Below are positions 1 to 8,200 of a stretch of DNA of 64,000 nucleotides, one piece after another. Source of the stretch: Flavobacterium collinsii (lineage in GTDB: Bacteria > Bacteroidota > Bacteroidia > Flavobacteriales > Flavobacteriaceae); contig NZ_CADCST010000065.1 in assembly GCF_902804485.1 (NCBI RefSeq), positions 1 to 64,000 on the forward strand, in the 5' to 3' direction. The notes under the pieces are model-generated. The model searched no databases and was not told where the DNA came from. It was given only the letters and a program-made list of their open reading frames with translations. Made by a program: the position numbers and the translations under genes. The first letter of the stretch is position 1, and each line of letters starts with the position of its first letter.

Positions 1-1
1 G

Positions 2-193
2 AGTAATACCATAACAGTAAAAGATAAAAACAGATATTCTTCGGAATTATTTAGAAATACTTTTTATGGAATGCATATAAATTTGATTGATCAATATGAA
101 AATATTCTAAAGAAAGAGTTTAAGTTATTAGGAGATTATTATGAAGAAGTTTTAAGTGAGTTTTATTCAGTAAAAAATCTTTATTTTAAGTAA
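2..193 (+). CDS. C-terminal end of an unidentified protein (partial)
   Basis: An open frame enters from the left edge and ends with TAA at 191-193, leaving 63 residues of a protein that starts outside the window. The visible part is charged and tyrosine-rich (it contains ...INLIDQYENILKKEFK...), looks helical, and has no motif I recognise. A hairpin with a T-run follows about 35 bp downstream, which supports a real gene end. Function unknown. Confidence 0.5.
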   Translation, partial: SNTITVKDKNRYSSELFRNTFYGMHINLIDQYENILKKEFKLLGDYYEEVLSEFYSVKNLYFK

Positions 194-225
194 TTTATTA
201 AGAGTGTAAAACAATTTAAATAACA

Positions 226-260
226 AAAAAAGCGCAAACCTCAAAGATTTGCGCTTTTTC
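226..260 (+). terminator. Rho-independent terminator after the partial gene
   Basis: GCGCAAA (232-238) pairs with TTTGCGC (248-254) around a 9-nt loop and is followed by five T's. An A-run precedes the stem, so it could also act on the opposite strand. Confidence 0.75.
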
Positions 261-369
261 AATTTTATATAAAAGAAAGAGAAAATCCCTATTTCACCTT
301 CAGCCTGAACTCATTTTCAAATCGTCTGGACTTGATGTCTAATACTAAATAGTGCCTCAAGAAATAAAA

Positions 370-560
370 CTTCCTTCCTCAACAAAAAGTTGTGGCAAAT
401 TTGATTTTTATTTTTGTTTTGCCACAACTTCTGTGGCAATTTTTTTATGTTTTTTATTTTTGCCACAAAAGTTGTGGCAATTTTTTTTTTAATTTTTATT
501 TTGACACAAAAAGTGTGTCAAAGTTTTTATTTTTTTAAAATTTGACACAACTTTAAAAAA
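370..560. repeat. Run of alternately pairing inverted repeats (GTGGCAA, then GTGTCAAA)
   Basis: Between the two flanking terminators the sequence alternates forward and reverse copies of two related words. TTGTGGCAA / TTGCCACAA occurs four times at about 388-480, and TTTGACACA / TGTGTCAAA three times at about 502-552. Poly-T tracts separate them. Each copy can pair with its left or right neighbour, so several mutually exclusive hairpins are possible. No open frame crosses it. Function is unknown; it could be a structured RNA, a 3' end-stabilising array or a mobile-element remnant. Confidence 0.6.
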
Positions 561-571
561 GGAATGACAAC

Positions 572-612
572 AAAAAAATGCGCAAAATCAAAAGGATGAT
601 TTGCGCATTTTG
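572..612 (-). terminator. Terminator of the XRE regulator gene
   Basis: ATGCGCAAAATC (578-589) pairs with GATTTGCGCAT (598-608), with an A-run on the left that becomes a T-run on the minus strand. It lies about 30 bp past the stop of the minus-strand regulator gene. The opposite side is also T-rich, so it may work both ways. Confidence 0.75.
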
Positions 613-640
613 TTATCAGAAAGTTCTCTTGGTGAGACTG

Positions 641-1042
641 TTATTTCAATTTCATCAACTTCTCTAAGTATTCCACTTTATCTTTTTCAGCCTGAACCAA
701 ACGTTCGTAAAGCTCTATCACTTTATCAAGAGGATTGAAGGTGCAATGATTATTATGAGTATTTCCTTGAGCACCAGTATTAGAACTATTATCGTAAAAG
801 CTATTAAAGAAATTAAAAACAGATTCTTCTGTAAAATTTTCAATTGCTTCTACCGTCACGCCAAGTGCTTTTGCAATTAGTACTAGTTTTTCTTTGTCTA
901 TAATTTCGCTGGCTTCAATATTCGAAACAGATTGCTGGCTTACTCCAATAGCTTCTGCAAGAATCTCTTGTTTCATGCCGCGAAGTTCTCTTATTCGGCT
1001 GATATTTCGGCCAATATTTTTAGGTCGGGTTTCTGTGCTCAT
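641..1042 (-). CDS. XRE-family helix-turn-helix transcriptional regulator
   Basis: A 133-residue protein with an HTH_3-type DNA-binding domain at about residues 10-70, including the recognition-helix region IGVSQQSVSNIEAS. The C-terminal third (about 104-132, LDKVIELYERLVQAEKDKVE) has heptad spacing and looks like a short coiled coil for dimerisation; a low-complexity Asn-rich linker joins the two. A minus-strand TATCTTTG box (the -7 element of Bacteroidota promoters) lies at 1047-1054, only a few bases before the ATG, so the message may be nearly leaderless. The gene stands alone, divergent from a 49-aa orphan. The regulated target cannot be read from the sequence. Confidence 0.85.
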   Translation of the reverse strand: MSTETRPKNIGRNISRIRELRGMKQEILAEAIGVSQQSVSNIEASEIIDKEKLVLIAKALGVTVEAIENFTEESVFNFFNSFYDNSSNTGAQGNTHNNHCTFNPLDKVIELYERLVQAEKDKVEYLEKLMKLK

Positions 1043-1046
1043 AATT

Positions 1047-1054
1047 CAAAGATA
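1047..1054 (-). promoter_or_regulatory. -7 box TATCTTTG of the XRE regulator gene
   Basis: On the minus strand TATCTTTG fits the Bacteroidota TAnnTTTG consensus exactly and lies 5 nt from the ATG at 1042. No good TTTG -33 box is visible at the usual distance. Confidence 0.5.
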
Positions 1055-1210
1055 TTTAATTTTTTTGATAAAAACAGCGATCCGTAAAATACAAGACTAA
1101 TTAGTAATATACTTTCGGGTGTCTTTTTATTTGTTGTAAATATATTCTTTTTCTTACTTTTATAAAAGCAGTATTTGTCGCATAAATCGTAAAGTAGATT
1201 ATTTAAAAGT

Positions 1211-1360
1211 ATGAATTACAAAATGTCATTTAAGGAAAGAGCGGAGTTGAGTATGAAAATATTAGCGATGCAGAAACCTGTTACCTTAGATCAGGCCAGA
1301 GCGCAAGCAAAATGGCTTAGTGAAATCAGTGTTACAAAAGAAAAGAGGAAAAGAATCTAA
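1211..1360 (+). CDS. Small hypothetical protein, 49 aa
   Basis: A complete short frame from ATG 1211 to TAA 1358-1360, encoding a basic, helical 49-residue peptide (starts MNYKMSFKERAELSMKILAM, ends KEKRKRI). An AT-rich gap containing TTACTTTTA, close to a -7 box, precedes it. Size, charge and position beside an XRE gene resemble an orphan antitoxin or small DNA-associated protein, but no family is recognised. The following 1361-1536 has no convincing frame. Confidence 0.45.
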   Translation: MNYKMSFKERAELSMKILAMQKPVTLDQARAQAKWLSEISVTKEKRKRI

Positions 1361-1536
1361 AAAGAAACTTTTAAACTTCATTACAATCCACGAAGAATTG
1401 TATTCTTAAAAAACAAAACTCAAGGCAGATTTTTACTACAAAATCAGGTATTTATACGGGGTCTCAAAACCGACATTAATTCTAAATTTGAATTACGTTG
1501 CTGAATGTATTGGCAATGAATGATTTAAGTTAAAAA

Positions 1537-2478
1537 ATGAAAGGATGCCCCAAATCCATATTGACCTTTTGCTTTTTACTAAGCACTATATTTTTGTTCT
1601 CTCAAAACGAATATTTAGTTATCGGGAGAACGACAGGAAAACTATTTCTCAAAAATAACGTTCCCATCCGGACTTTTGGCTTTACGAATTCGCTTTCGGG
1701 ACAGGTCACTTTGCCCGGCTTGTCTATCGAAGCTGTGGAAGGCGAAAATGTGAGTATTGATTTTTGGAACATTTCGCAAGGCAATCCGGTCTCTTTATTC
1801 TGCAAAGAAATTGATTTTGTACAGCGGGATAAAGAAAATGTAGTACTGAAGAAAGAAGAAGCGATTCATCATATGGAACACGGCTACTATTCTTTTCAGG
1901 CTCAAAAAGCAGGAACGTATTTGTATTACAGTCCCGAAAATTATCCTTTCAATCTTCAGGCGGGAATGTTTGGTGTGATCATCATACGGGCGAAGGACCC
2001 TGATTCTGTGGCGCTTCAGCCTTTAAATGAAATACTTTGGTGCAGCAACGAATTGGACACCAAGTGGCATACCGATGCTATTATGGGAACTGAGTATGAT
2101 TCCAGTAATAAACCCATAGTTCTTCCGAAATACAAACCTGAATACTTCCTCATTAATGGCAAAATTGCAACAGAAAATAAAGGCTTGCAAGCGCTGGATC
2201 ATAAAAACGAAACGGTACTTCTTCGCCTGGTAAATTCGGGGGTGTACCTTCATGAAATCGTGTTTCCGTCTCAGGTAAAACTTCAGTTGCGTTACGGAAA
2301 CGAGTCTTCGGTTACAACATTGCCTGACGGATGTAAAATTCAGCTTCATTCGGGGGAAAGTATAGAAGTGCTGGCTTTTTTAGAAAACGTGGGCGAGAAG
2401 GAACACATCGTGTACCATTTTAACGATCCGGTTTTAAAAAAGAAAGTATACGAAGCGGCTATTCCGGTTTTTTATTAA
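1537..2478 (+). CDS. Secreted multicopper-oxidase-like (cupredoxin) protein, probably non-catalytic
   Basis: A 313-residue protein with an N-terminal signal peptide (hydrophobic residues about 7-22, ending ...LFSQ). Residues about 55-155 resemble the first cupredoxin domain of multicopper oxidases: VEGENVSIDFWN, then HGYYSFQAQKAGTYLYYSP and QAGMFGVIIIR, the places where oxidases carry the HWHG and WYHSH ligand motifs. Here most ligand histidines are replaced (GTYLYYSP instead of a GTFWYHSH-like string), so oxidase activity is unlikely. A second, less clear beta domain follows. It is first in a run with a small secreted protein (17-bp gap) and a tyrosinase, which suggests a copper-binding or scaffold role for the tyrosinase. 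That role is inferred. Confidence 0.6.
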   Translation: MKGCPKSILTFCFLLSTIFLFSQNEYLVIGRTTGKLFLKNNVPIRTFGFTNSLSGQVTLPGLSIEAVEGENVSIDFWNISQGNPVSLFCKEIDFVQRDKENVVLKKEEAIHHMEHGYYSFQAQKAGTYLYYSPENYPFNLQAGMFGVIIIRAKDPDSVALQPLNEILWCSNELDTKWHTDAIMGTEYDSSNKPIVLPKYKPEYFLINGKIATENKGLQALDHKNETVLLRLVNSGVYLHEIVFPSQVKLQLRYGNESSVTTLPDGCKIQLHSGESIEVLAFLENVGEKEHIVYHFNDPVLKKKVYEAAIPVFY

Positions 2479-2495
2479 AATTTAAACAAACAATC

Positions 2496-2924
2496 ATGAA
2501 ACAATTCTTTTTTTATTGCATCTTGCTTTTTTCTTTTTCAGCTTCATTCGCGCAAAGCAAACCTACATTTTCTGTTGTAGGTACAGCTGTTAACAAAGAA
2601 AGTGTCCTTAAAAATAAACGACTGGATATCTCAAAAATTAAAGTCGAAAATATTTCTAATAAACCGATCTATCTGGTTTGGGAAACGGTATCCAATACGT
2701 TTCCCAAGGAGTGGGATTGTTCGATGTGTCAGCATGGAGCCTGCCAGATTGGAATTCCAAAAGGATCGGCTTTTAACAAACTCAATCCGGATCAGCAGGG
2801 ATTTATTGCCATTCATGTAATCCCCGCCAACAAAATAGGCAACGGAACAGTGAAATTTAAAATCTATGACAAAGCAAATCCTAAGTATGCTCAGATTTTA
2901 ACTTTTGAAGTCGAAGTGCTTTAA
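2496..2924 (+). CDS. Small secreted protein with CxxC-HG-C motif, tyrosinase-operon partner
   Basis: A 142-residue protein with a signal peptide (cleavage likely after ...SFAQ near residue 20). The mature part looks like a single immunoglobulin-like beta sandwich (VENISNKPIYLVWETVSN ... GNGTVKFKIYDK), as in DUF1573-like domains. Its loop CSMCQHGAC holds three cysteines and a histidine that could bind copper or form a disulfide. It lies between the cupredoxin-like gene and the tyrosinase, about 40 bp before the latter's start. In Streptomyces a small secreted partner (MelC1) loads copper into tyrosinase; a similar job is plausible here but unproven, and I see no sequence likeness to MelC1. Confidence 0.6.
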   Translation: MKQFFFYCILLFSFSASFAQSKPTFSVVGTAVNKESVLKNKRLDISKIKVENISNKPIYLVWETVSNTFPKEWDCSMCQHGACQIGIPKGSAFNKLNPDQQGFIAIHVIPANKIGNGTVKFKIYDKANPKYAQILTFEVEVL

Positions 2925-2964
2925 TGTTAACTACCAATTTATTAATAACCCAAAAACAAAAAAA

Positions 2965-4431
2965 ATGAAAAAAATTACTAACTTATTTTTAGTTATTCTG
3001 ATCTCGGGATTGTCCTATGGTCAGAGTAAAGCAGATGCGAAGTATATTCGCTGGAATGCCAATACACCTCAGGGGAAAGCCAATCTTGAGGCGATGAAAG
3101 TGGCGTTTAAGAAAATGCGCGAAGCGGGCTGTGAGAAGGGTATTTCCTGGTATTACCAAGGCGCAATTCATAATATCCCCGAAAAGATAACAGGGGATAA
3201 CAAGCTTTGTCCTAAATATCAGACTATTGATGATAAATTATGGGCTTGGGCAGATTGTACACACACTGACACCAATAATGCGGCTTTAAATTTTCTTTTA
3301 TGGCATAGAATGTACATCTGGTATTTAGAAAAAATTGTTAGAGAATTGTCCGGAAAAGCAGATTTTGCACTTCCGTACTGGAACTACGGCAGTAAAGAAG
3401 AATCTCAGAATATTATGGCCGAACCTTTTAGGGAGCCATCAGGTTCTCTTTATACCGCAGCGCGATATACTATTTTGAACAATGGAAAACCAATCCTTCC
3501 CGAGCAGTTGGCTAGTATTCGAAATTCAATAGAAGAATTAAGAAAAAACCCTTCTTTTGCAGGTGAGGCCGGATTTAGTAGTAGTCTTGAAGGTCAGCCT
3601 CATGGTTATATGCACAATCTTATTGGTGGGAGATATGCTCATCCGCCTGAAAAATATTACAACGAAATATATCAGGTAGTAACTTCGGGTTTAATGGCCA
3701 ATGTTGAGTCGGCCGGATTCGATCCTATTTTTTGGCTGCATCATAGTATGGTCGATCGTATTTGGGAATCGTGGGATGTTTCGGATCTTGGTCAGCGTCC
3801 AAGTTTAGAAGAATTAAAAGCGAATCCGTGGCCGTATGAGTTTATCACTCCAGACGGAGGTCGTATCACTTATACCATGGAGGAAGTGTACAATATCGTT
3901 TTTAATTTAGATTACAAATACGATGATTTGCTTTACGGATCTAAAACTCCGGTATTAGCGGCTAATGAAAATAAAGTAAAAACCAGGATCTCATTTCAGG
4001 ATGCTAAAGAAGAAGTAATTTGGGAACAGAAAGTAGGTAAAGTATTAGGAACTTCTGCTTTTTCTCATAAAGTGAACAGTACCTTTGCAAGAAATACGAA
4101 CAAAGTTTTTAGAACTGCCAATTCCAGATTAATTCTGAATTTGGATGTGTCCGTTTACAAAGAGCCAAGTGATTATTATACGGTTTATTTGCGTTATCCC
4201 GGAAAAAAAGACCAGTATGTTGGAATGATGACTTTCTTTGGAGTTGCTCATGATCACGGAATTGGGAAGAATCATGAAATTGGTGAAGATGGGGTAAAAC
4301 TTAAATATGCCTACTATATTTCAGATGACTTAGTGAATACGGATGCGAATTTTCAAGTTATAATTAAAAAGACCGGAGGCGGAGATGCTAAAGTAACATT
4401 GGAAAAAATTAGTGTGATAAAAGCAAATTAA
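2965..4431 (+). CDS. Secreted tyrosinase / polyphenol oxidase
   Basis: Type-3 dicopper oxidase, 488 residues from ATG 2965. I chose this start over an upstream in-frame ATG at 2905, because it begins a signal peptide (MKKITNLFLVILISGLSYGQ) and does not overlap the previous gene. CuA-site candidates are His69 (AIHNI), His100 in the CTH motif and His114 in LLWHRMYIWYLE. CuB ligands are His213 and His217 (HGYMH) and His259 (FWLHHSMVDRIW). The Cys-x-His before WHR resembles the thioether-forming CTH of fungal tyrosinases, but the CTH-to-WHR spacing is 14 residues instead of the usual 9. A beta-rich C-terminal domain (about 330-488), as in plant-type polyphenol oxidases, may shield the active site. 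The likely product is oxidised phenols or melanin outside the cytoplasm. Confidence 0.9.
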   Translation: MKKITNLFLVILISGLSYGQSKADAKYIRWNANTPQGKANLEAMKVAFKKMREAGCEKGISWYYQGAIHNIPEKITGDNKLCPKYQTIDDKLWAWADCTHTDTNNAALNFLLWHRMYIWYLEKIVRELSGKADFALPYWNYGSKEESQNIMAEPFREPSGSLYTAARYTILNNGKPILPEQLASIRNSIEELRKNPSFAGEAGFSSSLEGQPHGYMHNLIGGRYAHPPEKYYNEIYQVVTSGLMANVESAGFDPIFWLHHSMVDRIWESWDVSDLGQRPSLEELKANPWPYEFITPDGGRITYTMEEVYNIVFNLDYKYDDLLYGSKTPVLAANENKVKTRISFQDAKEEVIWEQKVGKVLGTSAFSHKVNSTFARNTNKVFRTANSRLILNLDVSVYKEPSDYYTVYLRYPGKKDQYVGMMTFFGVAHDHGIGKNHEIGEDGVKLKYAYYISDDLVNTDANFQVIIKKTGGGDAKVTLEKISVIKAN

Positions 4432-4491
4432 AGTCGGTTTGTAATTTTTCAGTAAAAAAAACTTAAGAAAAATACAGTAATAATTACACAA

Positions 4492-4527
4492 ACCCTGCGA
4501 GTTTTAATTCGCAGGGTATTTTTTTTA
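4492..4527 (+). terminator. Terminator of the tyrosinase operon
   Basis: ACCCTGCGA (4492-4500) pairs with TTCGCAGGGT (4508-4517), followed by a T-run at 4519-4526, about 60 bp after the tyrosinase stop. Confidence 0.85.
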
Positions 4528-4642
4528 AAATTAAATGCACAAGTATGTTAAAATACTTTTTTTAACAATAAAATACATTGTTTTTAAACCGACCTGTTTT
4601 ATTATTTATTATTTTACACTTTCAAATAAAAGCCAGTAAAAA

Positions 4643-5077
4643 ATGAATATAAGTATATCAGTCAGGCAATTAGGAAAAAAACATCCTATACTTCAGGAAA
4701 AAAATATCAGTTTAGATACTACCACTTCAATCGTTACTGTTCGTACTTTCTTAGAACTAATCGTAAAACATCAGGTAGAGTTGTTTCATTCTTCTTCCTT
4801 TGAGTTTGAGGACGAAGACAAAATCCATCTTCCAAAAGAAAATTACCTTCCCATTTTAACCGATACGGGAAAAGTTGGTTTTGGCGCACTTTACAACCAC
4901 AACAAAGTTGATTTGGTCAAAGCACAGGAAAATGCCATTGTAGCTTTTGAAGACGGTTTATATGCCATTTTCTATGGCGATGATCAGCTGGAAACTTTAA
5001 CTGAAGAAATCGATTTATCCAAAAACAAATCCGTCACTTTTATCAGGCTTACGTTCCTGGCGGGAAGCTACTGGTAA
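4643..5077 (+). CDS. Hypothetical protein, 144 aa, precedes the DUF4132 protein
   Basis: A soluble acidic protein with no signal peptide or membrane segment. Its beta-rich start (MNISISVRQLGKKHPI) and the string GKVGFGALYNHNKVDLVKAQENAIVAFEDGLYAIFYGDDQLETL suggest a compact alpha/beta fold. I do not recognise a named family. It sits 129 bp before the large DUF4132 gene on the same strand, with no terminator visible between them, so the two may be co-transcribed and work together. The intervening DNA carries a short CAATGGCAA-type repeat. Confidence 0.6.
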   Translation: MNISISVRQLGKKHPILQEKNISLDTTTSIVTVRTFLELIVKHQVELFHSSSFEFEDEDKIHLPKENYLPILTDTGKVGFGALYNHNKVDLVKAQENAIVAFEDGLYAIFYGDDQLETLTEEIDLSKNKSVTFIRLTFLAGSYW

Positions 5078-5087
5078 GATTTCAATG

Positions 5088-5146
5088 GCAATGTCAATGG
5101 CAAAAATCAATGGCAATGACAATTCAAAAATCAATGTCAAACGCAA
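5088..5146. repeat. Short irregular tandem repeat (CAATGGCAA / CAATGTCAA words)
   Basis: Five or so imperfect copies of TCAATGGCAA, TCAATGTCAA or CAATGACAATTC follow each other between the 144-aa gene and the DUF4132 gene. It is non-coding, and similar word-like repeats are seen in other gaps of this window. Confidence 0.5.
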
Positions 5147-5206
5147 AATTTAATTTATGTTGTTGCTTAGCGTGCAACTTATAACCTATAACCAAAATAA
5201 TACAGT

Positions 5207-8200
5207 ATGAAAATAGAAGATCTTATCAAGGGTAAGATAATTGAGAATCCAATTAAGCGATTCAAAAAAGAACTGGAAGAAATAGCAAACAGCAATCTGG
5301 TTTCTAAATTATTATCAAAAACAAAACTTAAAAAAGAAGCAGCCGAGTTTGGTTTGGCACTTTTAAAACTCAAAGACAATTATTACGGGACCTATATTTC
5401 TTTAGGTTCGAAAGAAGCTACAGCGTTTGAGAAATGGGTAAAAGACGATATGTGGGAAGATAATACTTACCACGAACTTTTGGTTTACTTTTTTGGAAAG
5501 GAAATCACTGTTTATGTTAAAGAAGCCTGGAACCGACTGCCGATGAAAATGTATCAGGACGGTTATACCCGACGTTCTTTCAGAGCACCCAATAATAAAA
5601 AACAGTTATTAATTAATCGGGTAAATTTTCTGCGATCTCTGCTTCATCCTTCACAAATCTACAGTTATCAGGATGGTGATACCGTTTATTATGATTTGAG
5701 TATCGAAGAACAAATTCGTTTTGATACCGAAGTCTCAAATTCTAAAAATCAGTACACGATTTGGTCTGCTGCTATTGATTTGGATAGAGAAAACCTGTTT
5801 CAGCTTTTTGAAGATATCATTTTCAACAAAGATTCAAGTGGAAAGGTTTCCCGTAATATTATCAAAGCGCTTTTAAACAGTGAGAAAAAAGAAAGCTGGG
5901 AATTGGTCGAAAAACTATTATTGGCGGCACAGCGTCAGGAAGGATTACGTCAGACGGTTTTAGAAGCTCTTGATGAAACCAGTATTGGAGCTTTGCAATA
6001 CATGATCAAAGTAATCATCGATAATAAACTCACCCGTTTTTCATCTGTTGTTCGCGGAATAGATACCTGGACCGGCTTGGGCTGGGATTCTGAAAAAGAA
6101 ACTACAGTTCGAAACATCATCAATCTCGCTTCGGGGTATTTCTCTAATCCCGAAACGATTCCGGCCGGTATTCAAAGCAAGAATAACAACGAGGTTTATA
6201 TGGCACTTTGGGTTCAGGGAGTTTTTGATGTCGAAAAAACGGTTCCCTATCTAAAGGAATTACTAGAGAAAGGTTCGATTGAAAAGAAATCTCTGGCACT
6301 AAAATTTGCAGGAGAAACGGGCGATCCTTACATCGAAATGCCTCTTTATTTTAAAGCTTTAGACGACGAAAATTTACAGGTACTGGCATTTGCAGTGCCA
6401 GGAATGAACGCATTATTGGAGGCTAATGTTAAGTCGCAGTATTATACGGCGAATACAGATTATCCTGATTTCTTTAATAAGGTGTACAATCTTGCGCAGA
6501 CGATAACCGTAAAAGAAAAAACATTTGAAGGCAAAGTATTTTCATGGTTAAATGTAAAATTCGAAAAAGATACTTTGTATTCTGCAGCGATTAATTTGGT
6601 AGGAGACAATAACGAAAGATTAGAACTTATTTTAAATCAGTTTGAAGGTTTTTCTATTAATTTAAGAGAGAAATTAACCCGTCAGATTCTGGGGGATTAT
6701 TACTGCTATTCATTTTACAGTTTTAAAAGCAATAGCGGAAAAGAAAAAAAGGCACCAACAGATTTTCAAAGAAGTTTTGCATTGAGAATCTTAAAAGACA
6801 GAGGAGAATCTTTGGTGGCTTCGGCTATCTCAACTTTAAGTAATTTGACGTTAACAGAAGATGAACTGGCAATTTTTCAGGAATTGTATAAACGTAAAAA
6901 TTCTAATTTAAAGAAGAACCTAACAGCAATATTGTTGAAACAGGAAGATCAAAAAGTGACTTCTTTTGTAGATAGAATTTTAGAAAAAGGTGATATGGAG
7001 CAGCGTATGTCGGCTTTGGACATTATGTTGCAACTTCAGAAAAATAGCAAACTGACAGATAAAGTTAACGATTGGGTTGCGGCTTACTCGGCAAGACCAA
7101 AAATCACAGAGAAGGAAACCAAATTTATCGAACAGCTTGAACCGTCAAAAAAGAAAAGTATTCTAAGTGCCGAAAACGGATACGGTTTTTACACGCCAAA
7201 TGTCCTTTCTCCTTATGGCCTACCAAAAGTAGAGACAGATTCCCTGTATGCCAAAGCGGTTAAGGCAGAACAATACGGTTTTTCTAAATCGATGTCGCAC
7301 ATTAAGACCGAAATTTCGAAGTTGTACCAATTGTATGAAGACAACAAAAATTACGAATACGAAGTCGAAAACTACGACAACAGCAAATTGACAATTTTAT
7401 TGGGAAATAGTTTCAGACCAATAAAAAATCTAAAAGACGAAAAGAATTCAGAATTAGCAGCAACAAATTACCCTTTGTATGAGGTTTGGTCCGGCTGGTT
7501 TGAAAACTCAGGTCTGGCCGAAAGAGACTTATTTTTACTGACTTTAATAAGCAGCTCCGACAGAAAAACATGGCGTGATTTTCTCGAAAAACATATTTTT
7601 TATTATAAAGAATTATTGCCACACCAAAACAAAAGAGGCTATGATTGGGACAATGCAATCTTAAATATTCTGAATGCTTTACAGTTAAAATACTCCTTTA
7701 AAGAAAAAACAGATTTCTTAATTGATGCCTGTAGTACTTTGTATGCTGATCTTCCAAAATCGGTATTAGAATTTGAGTACAAGCCTGCAAAAGACGAGTA
7801 TTATTACAGTTCAGATCGTGGGAATGGCTGGCAAAACCAGAACTTTTTTGATATTTACTTGAATAAAATCAATTTAGATGATTTAACACAGGAGCAAAAT
7901 GATAAGATTTGGAATCTGTATAGATGGAGACAGTTAAACGGATTAGAACAAAATATAGGTTTAAATAAACCGCCAATTTATCTGTATGCTGTGGCTTTTG
8001 AACAAAAAATAATTACCGAAGGTGAATTGTACGAAGGTATTTTAGAAAGTGAAAGAATTTCGGTTTTAACGGGTGAAACCAGACATTATAGACATTTTGG
8101 AAGCGAAGAACTCATTAAAAAATTCCCGTTTCTAGTTCCGATGGTTGATAAAATTCGCGAAACATTTTTGGATATCGAAGTTAAAAGGGGAGATTCAAAC

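Noticed and set aside
370..560. CRISPR array
   Set aside because: The repeats are short, alternate in orientation and have T-rich, not unique, spacers; there are no cas genes.
1361..1536. Possible decayed toxin frame after the 49-aa gene
   Set aside because: Two frames can be read with stops or without a start; I see no motif that would support a toxin.
2905..2964. Longer start for the tyrosinase at 2905
   Set aside because: It would overlap the previous gene and put twenty hydrophilic residues before a clear signal peptide.
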